From NCBI GenBank assembly GCA_002345565.1, contig DDVS01000006.1, positions 1 through 64,000 of the forward strand: a stretch of DNA of 64,000 bases. Reading direction: 5' to 3'. The translations under genes were made by a program, and so were the position numbers. Below the pieces are notes generated by a model. It searched no databases. It had not been told where the DNA came from and saw only the letters and a program-made list of their open reading frames with translations. The stretch comes from Flavobacteriales bacterium UBA2306. Its GTDB lineage: Bacteria > Bacteroidota > Bacteroidia > Flavobacteriales > Weeksellaceae. Of the stretch, positions 26,390 to 35,820 are shown piece after piece (position 1 is the stretch's first letter; the number at the start of each line of letters is the position of its first letter).

Positions 26390-27541
26390 ATGACAATTGC
26401 ATTCATCCCCGTTCGTGGAGGTAGCAAATCCATCCCCCTTAAGAATATCAAAAACTTCTGCGGAAAACCTTTGGTGTATTGGAATATCAAAGCATTGCAA
26501 GAAGCTTCCCAAATAGATCAAATTATCATTGCTACAGATTCCGAAGATATTATTAATGTTGTAGAAGGTTTTAAGTTTTCTAAAACCAAAATTTATAAAA
26601 GATCCAGCGAAAACGCCCAAGACACTTCCAGTACAGAAAGTGTAATGCTGGAATATCTGGAGCAAATAGATTATCAGCAAGATGATACTTTCATCTTGGT
26701 TCAAGCAACATCACCTTTGACAAGAACTGAAGATTTTTCTTCAGCATTAGAGTTGTTCAATACTTCTGATTACGATTCTTTGCTGACAGGAGTTCGTTTC
26801 AAAAGATTCTTTTGGAATGAAGATGGAACCTCTAAAAATTATGACCACAAAAACCGCCCCAGAAGACAGGACTTTCAAGGAGAGTTTATGGAAAACGGTG
26901 CATTTTATATCAACAAAATTGGCAATATCCTGAAAGATAAAAACCGATTGAGTGGGAAAATTGCATTGTTCGAAATGGAAGAATTTACGGCTTTCGAAAT
27001 TGATGAACCAGATGATTGGGCCATTGCTGAAAATCTGATGCAGCGGCATATTCTCGGAAATCAAAAGTCAGGTAATAAAATTAAATTGTTTTTAACAGAT
27101 ATTGACGGCGTTCTCACAGATGCCGGAATGTACTATTCCGAAAATGGTGATGAGCTCAAAAAGTTTAATACACACGACGGAATGGGCTTTGACATCCTGA
27201 GACAAAACAACATTAAAACAGGAATCATCACCTCTGAAATAACACAGATTGCCGAAAGAAGAGCAAAAAAACTGAAAGTGGATTTCCTATATCAAGGTAA
27301 AAGAGAGGGTGGAAAGCTGGAAGCTGCTTTAGAGATTTGTGAGAAACTAGGCATTTCAATTAAAGATGTAGCCTATATTGGAGACGATATCAACTGCTTC
27401 AATCTATTGTCAGAAGTGGGCATAGCAGCTTGTCCGCAAAATGCACTACCAAAAATAAAATCTATCCCGGGAATAAAAGTGATGTCTCTGAAGGGAGGAG
27501 AAGGTTGTGTTAGAGAGTTTATAGAAAAAATTCTGAATTGA
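26390..27541 (+). CDS. CMP-nonulosonate cytidylyltransferase fused to KdsC-like HAD phosphatase
   Basis: Residues about 1-225 are a CMP-acylneuraminate synthetase: IPVRGGSKSIPLKNI is the nucleotide-binding loop, and a second block reads LVQATSPLTR. Residues about 232-383 are a HAD phosphatase of the KdsC type with the nucleophile motif DIDGVLTD (near 236) and the late GDDINC motif. The phosphatase would release phosphate from a nonulosonate-9-phosphate before activation, so one chain does two steps. Fusions of this order also occur in animal CMAS proteins. The gene is between the synthase and a putative sialyltransferase, which supports the pathway. Confidence 0.9.
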   Translation: MTIAFIPVRGGSKSIPLKNIKNFCGKPLVYWNIKALQEASQIDQIIIATDSEDIINVVEGFKFSKTKIYKRSSENAQDTSSTESVMLEYLEQIDYQQDDTFILVQATSPLTRTEDFSSALELFNTSDYDSLLTGVRFKRFFWNEDGTSKNYDHKNRPRRQDFQGEFMENGAFYINKIGNILKDKNRLSGKIALFEMEEFTAFEIDEPDDWAIAENLMQRHILGNQKSGNKIKLFLTDIDGVLTDAGMYYSENGDELKKFNTHDGMGFDILRQNNIKTGIITSEITQIAERRAKKLKVDFLYQGKREGGKLEAALEICEKLGISIKDVAYIGDDINCFNLLSEVGIAACPQNALPKIKSIPGIKVMSLKGGEGCVREFIEKILN

Positions 27542-27542
27542 A

Positions 27543-28574
27543 ATGAATCTTGCAGCTATCAATGGAACTTGGCAGACAATAGTATTTCTTAATTTTTATA
27601 TGGCAGAGAATGGAAAAGATACGGCTTTACCTTGCGATGTAATTTTATTCGAAATGAATGAAGAGCTACAAAAAATCTGTAGCAACATACTTCTGAAATT
27701 TTCTTTTGTAAGAAATGTTTTCACTTTTAAGAATATGCCAATTGAGAAATATGCTAATTTGTGGATTGGAAAATTATTTTCAAGTGAATCAAAAGTAATT
27801 GTCAATAAATATGCGAGTCTTCCTATAATTCTTTTTGAAGAAGGGCTGCATTCTTATATAGAACCGAAAAAATTTTCCTTGGTTAATAATTTTTTTAAAG
27901 GTCAATATTCTTTCAGATATAAGCTTGCCATTACATTAAGGTATTTTTTGGGAAAAAATCTTCTGATATCAGATCGTAATTTTTCACATTTGGTATTTTC
28001 TGAACATGAGAAGAAAATTAAAAAAAAATATTTTCTCTTGCCTTTGGTACAGGAAGATAAACAAGTGATTGTAAATAATGAATATTTGACCTTTATTATA
28101 GATAAAATAAAGGATTTACAAAAACAAACATTTTTAATCAACTCTGATAAACCAACAGTTTTAATTGTAGGACAATGTTTTTCAAATTATGATTTATTAT
28201 CTTTTGAAGAAGAACTGGCTCTGTATCTGAAGCTGATAGATGTTTATTTAAAAAAAGATTATAATGTTATTTGGAAAGGGCATCCAAGGGCAAAACAATT
28301 TGATGAAAAGATCAAAAGTATATATAACGATATGATAGATATTCTGGAAGATAGCCCTTTACCATTGGAAGTTTTTACATTTAATAAAGATTTGATAGAA
28401 TTGTCGGGAGTATCTTCTTCTTCTTTATTGTACAATGAAATCTTATTTAATAAAAAAACCACACAAATCGCATATATGATAAGCAATAAGGTAGATCCTA
28501 ATAATATTTGGTATTCTGACTTTAATTTGATGTTCAAATTAATAGATCATAATATTAAAAGAATAGAGTTGTAA
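27543..28574 (+). CDS. putative polysialyltransferase-like glycosyltransferase
   Basis: No strong family signature, but the C-terminal half shows WKGHPRAKQF (near 240, a His-Pro motif) and GVSSSSLLYNEILF (near 285, a Ser-rich motif). HP and SS motifs together mark bacterial sialyl- and polysialyltransferases of GT-B type. The protein is 343 aa, soluble and basic. Its ATG is 1 bp from the CMP-transferase stop, so it is translated with the enzyme that would make its donor. It may add a sialic-acid-like sugar; the donor and linkage are unknown. Confidence 0.6.
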   Translation: MNLAAINGTWQTIVFLNFYMAENGKDTALPCDVILFEMNEELQKICSNILLKFSFVRNVFTFKNMPIEKYANLWIGKLFSSESKVIVNKYASLPIILFEEGLHSYIEPKKFSLVNNFFKGQYSFRYKLAITLRYFLGKNLLISDRNFSHLVFSEHEKKIKKKYFLLPLVQEDKQVIVNNEYLTFIIDKIKDLQKQTFLINSDKPTVLIVGQCFSNYDLLSFEEELALYLKLIDVYLKKDYNVIWKGHPRAKQFDEKIKSIYNDMIDILEDSPLPLEVFTFNKDLIELSGVSSSSLLYNEILFNKKTTQIAYMISNKVDPNNIWYSDFNLMFKLIDHNIKRIEL

Positions 28575-28585
28575 ATTTGATAAAA

Positions 28586-29740
28586 ATGAATAAAATTCGC
28601 CCGATAGCCATTCATCTTCCCCAATTCCATCCATTTCCAGAAAATGATGAATGGTGGGGAAAAGGTTTCACAGAATGGACCAATGTCACCAAAGCAAAAC
28701 CTTTATTTGAAGGCCATTATCAGCCTCATCTACCAGCCGATTTGGGATTTTATGATTTGCGTTTGGAAGAAGCAAGACTAGCACAAGAAGCTTTAGCAAA
28801 AGAATATGGCATCTACGGGTTTTGTTACTACCATTATTGGTTCAATGGGAAAACTTTGATGCATGAACCAATTAAAAGAAAGCTTCAGAACTCTGATGAG
28901 GACTTACCCTTTATGCTTTGTTGGGCAAACGAAAATTGGTCTAGAGCATGGGATGGTAAAGATAAAGATATTTTAATAGAACAACATTATAGTTTGGAAG
29001 ATGACAGAGAACATATAAAATTCTTATTGCCACTTTTCAAGGACAAAAGATATATTAGAATTGATAACAAACCGGTATTTGTGGTTTATAAATCTGCAGA
29101 TTTGCCACACCCAAAAGAAACGATTAGAATTTGGAGAGAAGAAGCTGCAAAAGAAGGTTTAAAGCTTTACATTTGCAGAATGGATCGTTGGAATACCCCA
29201 AATGGACAAGATATTTTGGACTTAGGTTTTGATGCCGCAATAGACTTTCAACCATTGAGTAATAATTTAAGAAATTATCTTAAAATAAAGAGGGTTGATA
29301 ATGAAAAGAAAAAAGAAAAACAATTTAAAAATACGTTACTTCGTAAAGTCATTAATAAAATTAGATTTGAGCTAAGCAAATTAGAGTCACGCCAAAAAAA
29401 TAATCAGCAAAAGATAGAACAAAAGATAGATTATGCCGAATATGTAGATTATGATTTACAAAATCTAGACATCGATTATAAAAGATTCCCGTGTGTTACA
29501 CCAAGTTGGGATAATGCATCAAGAAGGAAATTTAATGCAACAGTTTTTGTAAACTCATCGCCAGATCAATTCGGAAAATGGGTGGCCGGCAAAAAGAATA
29601 ATTTGCAAAATTTTGACTCACCGGAGGAAAACTTGTTGTTTATAAATGCGTGGAACGAATGGGCAGAAGGGAATCATCTAGAGCCAGATCAAAAATATGG
29701 AAGACAATATTTAGAGGCTTTTTATAAAGCTATAAAATAA
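28586..29740 (+). CDS. WbsX-like glycosyltransferase / GH99-like domain protein
   Basis: The protein opens with IAIHLPQFHPFPENDEWWGK (residues 5-24) and has LCWANENWSRAWDG (near 112) and a late NAWNEWAEGNHLEPD, the hallmark blocks of the WbsX / GH99-like family linked to O-antigen and capsule clusters. I chose ATG 28586; the frame also has a TTG three codons earlier. The catalytic role in capsule loci is not firmly known: it may be a glycosyltransferase or a glycan-modifying hydrolase. It is 12 bp from the upstream gene. Confidence 0.85.
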   Translation: MNKIRPIAIHLPQFHPFPENDEWWGKGFTEWTNVTKAKPLFEGHYQPHLPADLGFYDLRLEEARLAQEALAKEYGIYGFCYYHYWFNGKTLMHEPIKRKLQNSDEDLPFMLCWANENWSRAWDGKDKDILIEQHYSLEDDREHIKFLLPLFKDKRYIRIDNKPVFVVYKSADLPHPKETIRIWREEAAKEGLKLYICRMDRWNTPNGQDILDLGFDAAIDFQPLSNNLRNYLKIKRVDNEKKKEKQFKNTLLRKVINKIRFELSKLESRQKNNQQKIEQKIDYAEYVDYDLQNLDIDYKRFPCVTPSWDNASRRKFNATVFVNSSPDQFGKWVAGKKNNLQNFDSPEENLLFINAWNEWAEGNHLEPDQKYGRQYLEAFYKAIK

Positions 29741-29746
29741 AGAGGT

Positions 29747-30661
29747 ATGAAAGTTTTTGCAATTGTTGTAATTTATAACGGGATGCAGCGCAATTGGATT
29801 CAGAAATGTTTTGACTCCATTTTAACTTCATCAATCCCGGTGGATATTATTGCTATAGATAATGGTTCGACAGACGGCAGTATCCATTTTATAAAAGAAA
29901 ATTATCCTCAAGTTGATTTTACCGTCTCAGAAGAAAATTTGGGTTTTGGTAAAGCTAATAATATAGGTTTAAGAAAAGCTTTGGATAAAGGAGGAGACTA
30001 TTTTTTCCTTCTCAATCAGGATGCCTGGGTAGATCCCTATACCATAGAAGAATTAGTAAAACAATCAGAAAAAAATCCAGAATATGGCGTGATTTCTCCG
30101 ATGCATCTTAATGGAAAAGGCGATGCGCTAGATTATAATTTTTCGCTTCAAATAACACCAGATAGGTGCCCAAATTTATATTCTGATTTTTTATTAAATA
30201 AAGTGAAAAATGAATTGTATGAAGTCCGTTTTGTATGTGCTGCCGCTTGGCTTATAACGAAAGAATGTTTGAGAATTGTAGGTGGTTTTAGTCCTGCTTT
30301 TTTTCATTATGGTGAGGATGATAATTATATACATCGCATACAATATTTTAATTTGAAAGTTGGTATATATCCATTATGTAGGATCTTACATGACAGACAG
30401 GAAAGAATGAAAAGCGAGTATGATACAAAAGATTTTATTACTAAAAGAGATACTTTGATAAGATTTTCTAACCCTAATCTAAATCAGGATATCCAAAAAC
30501 ATATTGACATTCTAAAAAACCAAAAGCTTAAGACTTTTCTTAAATTGAGATCAATAGGGCAAAAAGAGAAAGAAAATTTGAATTTTTTGGAAACTAATAA
30601 ACAAAATGTAATCTCTAATTTAGAAATTACCAAACAAAAGACAAATTATAAATTTTTATAG
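29747..30661 (+). CDS. glycosyltransferase family 2 (rhamnosyltransferase-like)
   Basis: GT-A fold inverting transferase. The donor site has IDNGSTDGS (near 45) and the DxD-like LLNQDAWVD (near 94-102), the NQDA form typical of rhamnosyl- and galactofuranosyltransferases. A CAAAWLITKECLRIVGGF block and YGEDDNY (catalytic base region, near 190) follow. The 304-aa protein is cytosolic. It is 6 bp from the WbsX-like gene. The sugar transferred is unknown. Confidence 0.88.
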   Translation: MKVFAIVVIYNGMQRNWIQKCFDSILTSSIPVDIIAIDNGSTDGSIHFIKENYPQVDFTVSEENLGFGKANNIGLRKALDKGGDYFFLLNQDAWVDPYTIEELVKQSEKNPEYGVISPMHLNGKGDALDYNFSLQITPDRCPNLYSDFLLNKVKNELYEVRFVCAAAWLITKECLRIVGGFSPAFFHYGEDDNYIHRIQYFNLKVGIYPLCRILHDRQERMKSEYDTKDFITKRDTLIRFSNPNLNQDIQKHIDILKNQKLKTFLKLRSIGQKEKENLNFLETNKQNVISNLEITKQKTNYKFL

Positions 30662-30664
30662 TTT

Positions 30665-31774
30665 ATGAAAATCCTTTTTTTAAGCAATCCTATAAAAAGA
30701 GATGGTGCACCACTCAGATTAAGAGAAATTGCTGAGTATTTAAAATCACATATTAAGGAGATTAAGATTGATATTTTAACTAATACAACCCATATTGGTA
30801 ATATTTATGAAGGGATAGCCAATGATTTTTATGTATTAGATGATTTAATTTCTAATTCAAGTATTTTTGAAAAAATAAAAAACAAATACTTTAAGAGAGA
30901 TCCTCAACTATCAATTATTAAAAATATTGTTAGCAAAAATAATTATGATATTATATATGCTAATACTATAGTGACGCTAGAAAGAGCTGTTTTTTGCAGA
31001 AAATTAAATCCCATTTGTAAAGTGATTTTACATTTACGGGAGCTGGATACAGTTTGTATGCTTCAAGTCCCAGAATACAGAACTCTAATTCAAGAAGTCG
31101 ATTACATCATTGCAATTTCACAATCTGTATTTGATTTTGTTCATACAAGATGTGATATTCCAAAGGAAAAAATAGTATTAGCCTACTCTGGAACACATCT
31201 CGAAAGGTTTAAAGGAATTGAGAGAGGAGATGAAAATAGATTTATTGTTGGTGCTGTTGGAGGTATGAGCTTTAGAAAAGGAATAGATTTTTTTATTCAG
31301 ACCGCAATTCAAACTATCAAAAAAAATCCAGATATTCATTTCGAATGGATTGGAGTTTCAAAAAAAAATAAATTTATATTAGACAGAGATTTAGAAAATT
31401 TAAACCTTCAAAGCAACATTAGCTTTTTGGAGGAATCTGTTACAATAATGGATAAAATGAAAAAATGGAGTTTATTTTTATCTGTTGCAAGAGAAGAACC
31501 TCTTGGAGTCGCTGGTATAGAAGCTGGAGCTATGGGCATTCCTTATCTCTCTTTTAGAAATACTGGAGGTCCAGAAGAAATTATAAATGATGGAGGTGGA
31601 TATTTAGCAGACTATTTAGATGTTAAACAGCTGTCAGATAATATTGTAGAATTATTTAATAATAAAGAAAAATATGATGTGTTGTCAAAAGAAATTAAAC
31701 ATAATGTTTCTAAATTTGATATCCAAAACTCTTTAATTAAAATAACAGCACTTATTAAAAAAATCATAAAATAA
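30665..31774 (+). CDS. glycosyltransferase family 4 (GT-B)
   Basis: A retaining GT-B transferase of 369 aa. The N-terminal domain opens with MKILFLSNPIKRDGAPLRLR, and the C-terminal domain has VGAVGGMSFRKGIDFFI (near 195) and the donor-binding EEPLGVAGIEAGAMG (near 280). The conserved E-x7-E is present (E279, E287). Its stop TAA overlaps the next ATG by one base (TAATG), so translation of the following GT2 is likely coupled. Confidence 0.88.
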   Translation: MKILFLSNPIKRDGAPLRLREIAEYLKSHIKEIKIDILTNTTHIGNIYEGIANDFYVLDDLISNSSIFEKIKNKYFKRDPQLSIIKNIVSKNNYDIIYANTIVTLERAVFCRKLNPICKVILHLRELDTVCMLQVPEYRTLIQEVDYIIAISQSVFDFVHTRCDIPKEKIVLAYSGTHLERFKGIERGDENRFIVGAVGGMSFRKGIDFFIQTAIQTIKKNPDIHFEWIGVSKKNKFILDRDLENLNLQSNISFLEESVTIMDKMKKWSLFLSVAREEPLGVAGIEAGAMGIPYLSFRNTGGPEEIINDGGGYLADYLDVKQLSDNIVELFNNKEKYDVLSKEIKHNVSKFDIQNSLIKITALIKKIIK

Positions 31775-32763
31775 TGCCAGAAATTTCGGTCATTATCCCA
31801 AATTACAACCATGCTCGTTATCTTAAACAACGGATAGATTCTGTTTTGGAGCAGACTTTTCAGGATTTTGAATTGATTATTTTAGATGACTGTTCCACAG
31901 ATAATAGTAAGGAAATTATTGAGCGTTATAGAAATCATCCGAAAACTAAACATATTATCTACAACGAAAATAATTCTGGATCTGTTTTTAGACAATGGAT
32001 TAAGGGATTTTCTCTTGCAGAAGGAAAATATATTTGGATTGCAGAAAGTGACGATTTTGCCTCAAATTTATTTTTGGAAAAAACACTGGCGGTTATGGAA
32101 GAGGATTCTGAAACAGGAACGGTTTTTACCACAACTCAAATGGTGGATGAAAAAAGTGAATTAATAAAAAAAGATCAAGCCAAAGATGAAGCTTTTCAAA
32201 AACTGAAAACTTACCATAATACCATTGATAAAAATAATCTCACCCATTTTCTTTTTAAGCAATTGCTCATACAGAATGCCAGTGGTGTGCTTTTTAGAAC
32301 AGCGGCATTGGATAGCGTGGCGCTTCAGGATATTAGTCAATTTACAAATACGGGTGACAGATTTGTTTATATTGGAATAGCTCTTAATTTTAAGATAAAA
32401 TATTTGGAAAATAAGCTGAATTTTATGCGTTCTCATAGGGCTAATACTACCAAAAAAAGTTTCCAAAACGGGAAGATATACAAGGATCGATTAAAAATTT
32501 TCAATTATTATTTAGAAAAATTATATCTGGATGTAGAGGCTAAAAAAAATTTACAGAGTTATTTTAATTATAATTTCGTGTGGTTTGTAGATTTTTGTAG
32601 TTATAAAGATGTAATGCTATTGATAAAACAACTCCGAGCTAAAAAAATATTGGATTCATCATTCATATTTTATAAAATTTACACGGTCTTTTTTAAAAAA
32701 ATAAGTCCTTTTTATCCGGATAGAATAAAAGGGTTTGTAGAATCTTTTCTATATAAAATATAA
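31774..32763 (+). CDS. glycosyltransferase family 2
   Basis: GT-A transferase of 329 aa with ISVIIPNYNHARYLKQRIDS at the start, DDCSTDNS (near 38) and the AESDDFA form of the DxD motif (near 90). A basic C-terminal tail without a clear membrane helix may contact the membrane. It overlaps both neighbours by one base (TAATG), as do several genes in this run. Sugar specificity cannot be told. Confidence 0.88.
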   Translation: MPEISVIIPNYNHARYLKQRIDSVLEQTFQDFELIILDDCSTDNSKEIIERYRNHPKTKHIIYNENNSGSVFRQWIKGFSLAEGKYIWIAESDDFASNLFLEKTLAVMEEDSETGTVFTTTQMVDEKSELIKKDQAKDEAFQKLKTYHNTIDKNNLTHFLFKQLLIQNASGVLFRTAALDSVALQDISQFTNTGDRFVYIGIALNFKIKYLENKLNFMRSHRANTTKKSFQNGKIYKDRLKIFNYYLEKLYLDVEAKKNLQSYFNYNFVWFVDFCSYKDVMLLIKQLRAKKILDSSFIFYKIYTVFFKKISPFYPDRIKGFVESFLYKI

Positions 32764-33668
32764 TGCTAATATCCGTAATTATCCCTTGTCATAATTCATC
32801 AGCAACAATCCACCGTGCTGTTGAATCTGTATTTTCCCAAACCTGGAAGAATTGGGAACTGATATTGATTAACAATAGTTCTACAGATGATACTTGGGTA
32901 AAATTAATCAATATCAAAAAAAACAATCCAGACAAAGCAATAACGGTTCTGGACGAAAAAAAGAACGGCGCACCAGCTGCCAGAAACAAAGGACTTTATG
33001 AAGCCAAAGGAGAATGGATACAGTTCTTGGATGCAGATGATGAGTTGTTGCCTAATAAATTAGAAAAGCAAATTCAACAAATTTCGGATAATGTAGATGC
33101 TTTATATTCACCATACTATTCTATAAAAATAAAAGATACAGAACAATCTTATATTATCCTAGATGATGTTTGGAAGGCCTTGCTGATGAGTAAAATAGGG
33201 ATTACTAGTTCAAATTTGTTCCGGAAAATTGCGCTCTTGGAAATCGGTGGTTGGGACGAAAAACTGTCATCTTCTCAAGATGCAAAATTGGTGTTTGATA
33301 TGCTGAAAAATAACAAAATTTGCCTTCCGGTTGATATTCTACAAACCAATGTCTTTGCAACAGAAACGTCCATCACAAGAACACATGATAAAGAAAAAAT
33401 CAAAATCATTATCAAAAATTATATTGACTTGAGAAAAGATATTTTACAATTTTTATCAAATTCTGGGAAAAACTTAACCGAATATCAAAAAATTTATAAC
33501 CGGGTTTTTGCAGATTGCTATCTTTGGTATTTTGAAAATGCACCAATTTATACGTGGACGGAATACAATAAAAAAACAAAAGACGGCCTTACAAACCGAC
33601 TGAAAACAAATTACTCATTTCTGAGAAAATTGATTAATAATCCAAACATTTTAAAGAATATTTCCTAA
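32763..33668 (+). CDS. glycosyltransferase family 2
   Basis: This 301-aa GT-A protein starts MLISVIIPCHNSSATIHRAV and contains INNSSTDDT (near 37) and FLDADDELLPNKLEKQ, the DxD motif, near 90-105. A GAPAARNKGL block precedes it. The first base of its ATG is shared with the upstream stop, and the next gene starts directly after its stop. Its sugar is unknown. Confidence 0.88.
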   Translation: MLISVIIPCHNSSATIHRAVESVFSQTWKNWELILINNSSTDDTWVKLINIKKNNPDKAITVLDEKKNGAPAARNKGLYEAKGEWIQFLDADDELLPNKLEKQIQQISDNVDALYSPYYSIKIKDTEQSYIILDDVWKALLMSKIGITSSNLFRKIALLEIGGWDEKLSSSQDAKLVFDMLKNNKICLPVDILQTNVFATETSITRTHDKEKIKIIIKNYIDLRKDILQFLSNSGKNLTEYQKIYNRVFADCYLWYFENAPIYTWTEYNKKTKDGLTNRLKTNYSFLRKLINNPNILKNIS

Positions 33669-34637
33669 ATGCTTCTATCAATTATCATTGCCGCTTATAA
33701 CGTGGAAGCATTTATAGAAAAATGCATTCTCTCATGCTATGACCAAGACTTGTATGAAAATATAGAAATTCTGGTGGTGGATGACGGCTCTACAGATCAA
33801 ACGCAACAAATACTTGACCATCTGCGAACTACAATCCCTCATCTTAAAATCATTCATCAAAAAAATAGCGGATTAGGGGCTTCCAGAAATATCGGTATAA
33901 GATCCGCAAAAGGAACTTATGTGTGGATGATAGACGGAGATGATTTTCTTGAACGGGATATTATTAGAGTAATTCTTGAAAATATTAAAGAAAATAATGA
34001 CATCTATTGTGTAAATTATAATGTGACAAACCAAAACGGACATGTTCTTTCAAAAGCGTACCCGAATCATTATTTACCAAATGTAATATCGGGAACTCAA
34101 TATTACCAGGTTAATTATGAGAAGAATTATACATGGCAATATATCTTTAGAAGAGCATTGTTCTTAGAAAATGATATTTGGTTCAAAGAGCGTATCAATA
34201 TGCAGGATTCTGAGATATTACCCAAAATTTTATTCCATACAAATAGCGTAAAATATATTGATGAAGTAGGTTATAATTATGTACAATACCAGAATTCTTA
34301 CACCAATACACAAAATCCGGAAAAGCGATTTCAATATTTCCAGTCCATCATAGAAGTGAGAGATTCTTTGCAAGATTTTGCTATTTCTGTAAAAAATGAA
34401 AATCCGGATCTAACTGAAGCATTACATAAGAAAATAGAATCGCTTAATCAGATTGTTTTGAATCATTTGGTATTTTATAAATACAAAAACAAAGATTTCT
34501 TGAGAAATATTGAATTGCTGAAAAAAGCTTCACTTTTTCCTATAAATGCAAAAGTAACGGGAAAAATGATCTTCATAAAATTAACATTGAACCATTTTCC
34601 AATCCTTACAAATAGTCTCTTAAATCTGCTCAAGTAA
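33669..34637 (+). CDS. glycosyltransferase family 2
   Basis: GT-A protein of 322 aa with LSIIIAAYNVEAFIEKCILS, VVDDGSTDQT (near 36) and MIDGDDFLERD (DxD, near 90). The NSGLGASRNIGI block matches capsular GT2 enzymes. It starts on the base after the preceding stop codon and is followed after 4 bp by the GTG start of the acyltransferase. Confidence 0.88.
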   Translation: MLLSIIIAAYNVEAFIEKCILSCYDQDLYENIEILVVDDGSTDQTQQILDHLRTTIPHLKIIHQKNSGLGASRNIGIRSAKGTYVWMIDGDDFLERDIIRVILENIKENNDIYCVNYNVTNQNGHVLSKAYPNHYLPNVISGTQYYQVNYEKNYTWQYIFRRALFLENDIWFKERINMQDSEILPKILFHTNSVKYIDEVGYNYVQYQNSYTNTQNPEKRFQYFQSIIEVRDSLQDFAISVKNENPDLTEALHKKIESLNQIVLNHLVFYKYKNKDFLRNIELLKKASLFPINAKVTGKMIFIKLTLNHFPILTNSLLNLLK

Positions 34638-34641
34638 TTCT

Positions 34642-35568
34642 GTGGAAATCTCTATCAAACAATCCAATCAACTCAAATCCATCGCCATTTTAATGATGCT
34701 TTGCCTGCATCTTTTCAATACAGATTATAAAGGGGTTTTCCAGCCATTATTATTTTTTGAAAACCAACCGTTATCTTATTATATATCCTTGTTTTGTGAC
34801 GCTTGCGTGCCGATTTTTGCATTTGTAACCGGTTATGGATTATATTTTAAATACCAGAAAAACCAGCATAATTATTTTAGAGATAATATAGTCAGATTAA
34901 AAAAACTCTACATCAATTATTGGATTATTATTCTGATTTTTGTTTTAGGCTTAGGAATGTTGGTGTTAAAAAGTCGAGGATACCCTTGGTCTTGGGAGAA
35001 ACTGTTTCTCAATCTGACAGCAATAAAAACAACATATAACGGCGCTTGGTGGTTTTTGACAATTTATGTTTTGTTTGTTCTTACTTCAGAGTTTTGGTTT
35101 TGGCTTTTAGAAAAACTAAATCCCTATCTTTATCTTTTGGCTTTAGGAATAATTTATTTATTTGCATTTTACTTTAGGGTTAAGAAGCCTGATCTGTTTT
35201 CAGTACCTGTTTTAAATGATATACAAATGCAGATGTCCAAATTTTTCATGACCTTATTCCAGTTTATGTTAGGAGCTTTAGCACTCAAACTGAAATGGAA
35301 TACCAAAATCAGCAAAATCTTCACGAAAATAAAATATAAGAATACCGTTTCAGTATTAGGAATTGTAGTTCTGATAGTAATCTATCCGTTGACTCCAAAC
35401 TTCATCATTGCACTTATAACTGGCTTAGCTTTTATTTTCTTTTTTTGTCATTTGCAATTGCCGGAAATAATTCAAAAAAGCATTGATTTTTTTACACCAC
35501 ATGCCACCAATATGTGGTTAGTTCACATGTTTTTTTTACCTCATATTTTTTCCAAAGCTGATTTATAG
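34642..35568 (+). CDS. acyltransferase family 3, C-terminally frameshifted
   Basis: This is a multi-helix membrane protein that acylates sugars. The GTG start gives MEISIKQSNQLKSIAILMML, with the catalytic-type His in LMMLCLHLFN (H23 region), usual at the start of this family. It has about nine hydrophobic helices and ends at LVHMFFLPHIFSKADL. A shifted frame continues at once with KLIYSFQYPIIIFFVLVLL and more, to a stop at 35674, which looks like the missing last helix. The shift lies in or near T-runs at about 35529-35552. The protein may be inactive, or the shift may be switchable or a sequencing error. Confidence 0.78.
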   Translation: MEISIKQSNQLKSIAILMMLCLHLFNTDYKGVFQPLLFFENQPLSYYISLFCDACVPIFAFVTGYGLYFKYQKNQHNYFRDNIVRLKKLYINYWIIILIFVLGLGMLVLKSRGYPWSWEKLFLNLTAIKTTYNGAWWFLTIYVLFVLTSEFWFWLLEKLNPYLYLLALGIIYLFAFYFRVKKPDLFSVPVLNDIQMQMSKFFMTLFQFMLGALALKLKWNTKISKIFTKIKYKNTVSVLGIVVLIVIYPLTPNFIIALITGLAFIFFFCHLQLPEIIQKSIDFFTPHATNMWLVHMFFLPHIFSKADL

Positions 35569-35713
35569 TTTCCAATACCCGATTATCATTTTTTTTGTCT
35601 TAGTTTTGCTCTGTGTAATATCATCTTACATAATCAACAAGTGCTTAAAACTTATAACACTTAAAAATAAATAATTGAAATGGCTTATAAACAATCAGTT
35701 TTAAACTAGCTAA

Positions 35714-35751
35714 GAAAATTCCTCCCTGTAGGGTCGGGGTTAAGAATTTTC
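35714..35751. repeat. hairpin between the acyltransferase and the next GT4 gene
   Basis: GAAAATTC (35714-35721) pairs with GAATTTTC (35744-35751), enclosing CCCTGTAGGG, which can form a small inner stem. It sits in the 146-bp gap before a gene that could start a new transcript. It has no T-run, so a leader structure is more likely than a terminator. Confidence 0.4.
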
Positions 35752-35820
35752 AAATGTATTGAACGACAAAATTTTAACATAAGCATTAAAGACCTAATAA
35801 AAATTAATGAAACCCAATAG

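Noticed and set aside
35568..35820. Separate small membrane protein after the acyltransferase
   Set aside because: The shifted frame has no start codon of its own at the right place and continues the acyltransferase helix pattern, so a frameshift explains it better.
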